From the NCBI GenBank assembly GCA_964593895.1, contig CAZQKL010000053.1:1-14029 (forward strand): a DNA stretch of 14,029 nt, read 5' to 3'. This stretch comes from CAZQKL01 sp964593895 [NCBI: uncultured bacterium] (GTDB taxonomy: Bacteria; DYJV01). Numbering within the stretch: position 1 is the stretch's first letter; the number at the start of each line of letters is the position of its first letter. Positions 12,208-14,029 of this stretch are shown here, piece by piece. A model generated the notes under the pieces. That model was not told the DNA's origin and searched no databases. It was given only the letters and a program-made list of their open reading frames with translations. Made by a program: the position numbers and the translations under genes.

Positions 12208-12975
12208 ATGGTAACAAAAAAAATTCCACTATATCCTGAGATAAATGAGATAAAAAATAAAAAAAATTACAATATCGGGGACCTCTTAAAAAAATTGAGA
12301 AAATTCTTAAAAAATAAATATAATATTGGGATAAATGATATTATTACTGCATTGGGTATAAAAACACCTCAAGGTTATTATAGATATGAAAGAAATGAAG
12401 TATCTTTATCTTTAAATCAATTAAAAAGATTGTCTGATTCTTTTAACGTCCCCATAGGTTATTTTTTTGGAGAATACGAGCTTACGGAAGATGGGAGATT
12501 TATAAGGGTAGGAGGAGATGAGCCATATTTAGACGATTTTGTGCTTGTGAATTTAGCAGAAGCAAGACCAAGTGCAGGTGGTGGGTCCTGGGAGTTTGAG
12601 TATGTCCAGGAAGAAGGAGAAGGAAGGAAATTTGCATTCAGGAAAGACTGGATATCCAGAGTTGCAACTTCTCCCAAAAATCTAATTCTTTTTTATGTAA
12701 AAGGCGATTCAATGTATCCTACTTTAAAAGATGGAGATATAATTCTTGTAGATAAAGGGAAGAATAAAATTGAGGATATTCAACCCAATAAAATATATGT
12801 GATAAGAGTAGGCAATGATGTGTCAGTAAAAAGACTTATACCTATCCCACCAAATAAAATAAGAGTAATTTCAGATAATAAGCAAATTTACCCACCTTTT
12901 GATATTGAAAATCCAGAAGCTGAAAACTTCCAGATTCTCGGCAAAGTCATCTGGGCTGGGGTTAATTTGGAGTGA
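12208..12975 (+). CDS. CI-like prophage repressor with S24 (LexA-type) peptidase domain
   Basis: 255 residues from ATG 12208. Residues 40-88 are the DNA-binding HTH (INDIITALGIKTPQGYYRYE, then LSLNQLKRLSDSFNVPIGYF). The C-terminal half is a S24/LexA-type domain with catalytic Ser168 in VKGDSMYPTLKDGDIILV and Lys208 in VSVKRLIPI. An Ala123-Gly124 pair in PSAGGGSW is a suitable self-cleavage site, so RecA-stimulated induction is plausible. The frame is open back to 12121, with ATGs at 12154 and 12190. Those starts would place coding over the operators or the PR -35 box, and none has an SD. A leaderless start at 12208 fits the promoter at 12171-12198. It is divergent from the Cro-like gene. Confidence 0.9.
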   Translation: MVTKKIPLYPEINEIKNKKNYNIGDLLKKLRKFLKNKYNIGINDIITALGIKTPQGYYRYERNEVSLSLNQLKRLSDSFNVPIGYFFGEYELTEDGRFIRVGGDEPYLDDFVLVNLAEARPSAGGGSWEFEYVQEEGEGRKFAFRKDWISRVATSPKNLILFYVKGDSMYPTLKDGDIILVDKGKNKIEDIQPNKIYVIRVGNDVSVKRLIPIPPNKIRVISDNKQIYPPFDIENPEAENFQILGKVIWAGVNLE

Positions 12976-13049
12976 ATTTAAAATGAAAGATATTTAAGCT
13001 ATTTTAAAAGTTGAATTATTTGAAAAAATAATATAATAGATATTTTAGT

Positions 13050-13889
13050 ATGTTAAATAAAATAGAAAAATTTTTATTTACAAATAAGTTTAAATTTCTA
13101 TGGGTTTCATTTTCTGCCTTACCTGGTGTTATTGTTATTATTTATAAAATTGCAATATTAAAAAATAAATTTAAAATTATTCCTTACATAGTAGAAAATC
13201 ATCCTTATCTTTTTGTTATGTGGTTATTAGCTATTCCTATAGGAAATTATTTTTTTGATTATTTAAAAGAAAAAAAGTATTATGAAGTATTTTATCCTAT
13301 AGAAATTCAAACATTGTTAACCAGACAAATAGACAAGCCTGTTGAAGCTAAACAAGATAGATTTTTAAATTATCTAAAAAAAAATATTTGGCAAAACTCG
13401 ATTGATGTAACAAAAATATTTATTGAAATAACACATCCACAGCAACAATTAGATAAAATAACAGAAAGTATTTTTACTTTTTTTGAAGGCTCTTTTTTGT
13501 TAATGAAATTAAAAGAGATAAAAGCAAAAGTTCTTTTAGTAAAATTTAATAATAATGGTGATATAGATGAAGATAGTATTTTTTATTATCCACCTTCAGA
13601 TTATCCAGGAGACAAATTATTAGAAGATAAAAATTCTATAATCCATATTGCTTATGCTAAAGAAGAGATTATATTAATAGAAGATATTGAACAAGCAAGA
13701 ATTAAAAAAGAAATATCAGAACATTGCGAAACGAGAGAGGGGAGTGCGATAGCATATCCTGTGAGATGTCGTCATATTGGGATAGTCCCTTATGTCATAA
13801 GAATTGTTATAACTAAAAAAAATATTTTAACAAAAAAAATAAAATTTTTTATGAAAAAATTCTTGACAGATTCGCAAAAAGAATTTTAA
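13050..13889 (+). CDS. Two-TM membrane protein with GAF-like cytoplasmic region
   Basis: 279 residues. Membrane segments lie at ~17-36 (FLWVSFSALPGVIVIIYKIA) and ~52-71 (PYLFVMWLLAIPIGNYFFDY); the rest is soluble. Residues ~140-260 show a GAF-like order: a helix (ITESIFTFFEGSFLLMKLKE), strands with KAKVLLVKF, then IIHIAYAKEEIILIEDIE and GSAIAYPVRCRHIGIVPYVI. In GAF sensors the equivalent blocks surround a ligand pocket. The likeness is by pattern only. It lies 74 bases after the repressor on the same strand with no clear terminator, so it may be expressed in the lysogen. No SD precedes the ATG. This is the rex position of lambda, so an exclusion or stress-sensing role is possible but unproven. 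Confidence 0.65.
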   Translation: MLNKIEKFLFTNKFKFLWVSFSALPGVIVIIYKIAILKNKFKIIPYIVENHPYLFVMWLLAIPIGNYFFDYLKEKKYYEVFYPIEIQTLLTRQIDKPVEAKQDRFLNYLKKNIWQNSIDVTKIFIEITHPQQQLDKITESIFTFFEGSFLLMKLKEIKAKVLLVKFNNNGDIDEDSIFYYPPSDYPGDKLLEDKNSIIHIAYAKEEIILIEDIEQARIKKEISEHCETREGSAIAYPVRCRHIGIVPYVIRIVITKKNILTKKIKFFMKKFLTDSQKEF

Positions 13890-13934
13890 TAGAATATGCA
13901 TTACAGGAAATAAAAAAGAAAGGGGAGAGAGCAA

Positions 13935-14029
13935 ATGTTTAGTTTTTCTCTAAATAAGAATGTTAAAAAAAATAATAATAAAGCTACTAAATCAACTAAA
14001 GAATTAAAAAAAGAAGTTAAAAAAGCCGT
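13935..14029 (+). CDS. 5' end of an unidentified Lys/Asn-rich protein (partial)
   Basis: The first 31 codons read MFSFSLNKNVKKNNNKATKS then TKELKKEVKKA and run off the window. AGGGGAGAGAG precedes the ATG with a nine-base spacer, a convincing SD. The basic, low-complexity N-terminus gives no family. It follows the membrane protein by 45 bases on the same strand and may share its transcript. Confidence 0.5.
   Translation, partial: MFSFSLNKNVKKNNNKATKSTKELKKEVKKA

Noticed and set aside
1-14029. tRNA, rRNA, CRISPR array or integrase
   Set aside because: None seen on either strand; an attachment site and integrase must lie outside the window if present.

Overview
The window is an AT-rich stretch of a temperate, tailed (lambda-like) prophage. 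The genes are Lys/Glu/Ile-rich and tightly packed, most have strong Shine-Dalgarno (SD) sequences, and nothing looks eukaryotic or archaeal. The host cannot be named from the sequence. A low-GC bacterium, possibly a thermophile, is plausible but is only a guess.

Layout from right to left, the direction in which most genes are transcribed. At 12.0-12.3 kb lies an immunity switch: a LexA/S24-type repressor on + and a Cro-like gene on -, with two identical 13-bp operators, each placed over one of two opposed promoters. To the right of the repressor, on +, is a two-TM membrane protein with a GAF-like region in the position where lambda carries rex, followed by a gene cut by the window edge. To the left of the Cro-like gene come a terminator-like hairpin (a tR1 analogue) and a CII/CP76-type regulator. 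Next is an opposed DUF4145 cargo gene broken by an in-frame TGA. The early operon follows: small genes, a replication initiator carrying 11-bp iterons inside its own reading frame (a lambda-O-like origin), a zinc-binding loader-like protein, small unknowns, a one-TM protein, a RuvC-like resolvase and a zinc protein. After these come a T4-type lysozyme, a small HTH protein and a lambda gpZ-like tail protein.

At 5.38-5.43 kb there is a sequence strikingly like lambda cos (cosQ core plus cosN-like region). It lies immediately upstream of the small (Nu1-like) and large (GpA-like) terminase genes, as in lambda. No portal or head genes follow the terminase. Instead there is an accessory block: an excisionase-like HTH gene, a gene of unknown function, a Dam-type methylase, another unknown gene and a Cro/C1-type HTH gene. 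The last gene is a Bro-N antirepressor with its own promoter. Its 3' end is cut by what looks like the tip of an IS21-family element occupying bases 1-53.

The parts fit one regulatory scheme: repressor and Cro-like protein share operators, the antirepressor is expressed separately, and the early operon runs through initiator/origin to lysis and cos. The missing structural genes, IS truncation and broken cargo gene suggest a prophage that is decaying or rearranged in this host. Several intergenic gaps are filled by very short, translationally coupled reading frames.
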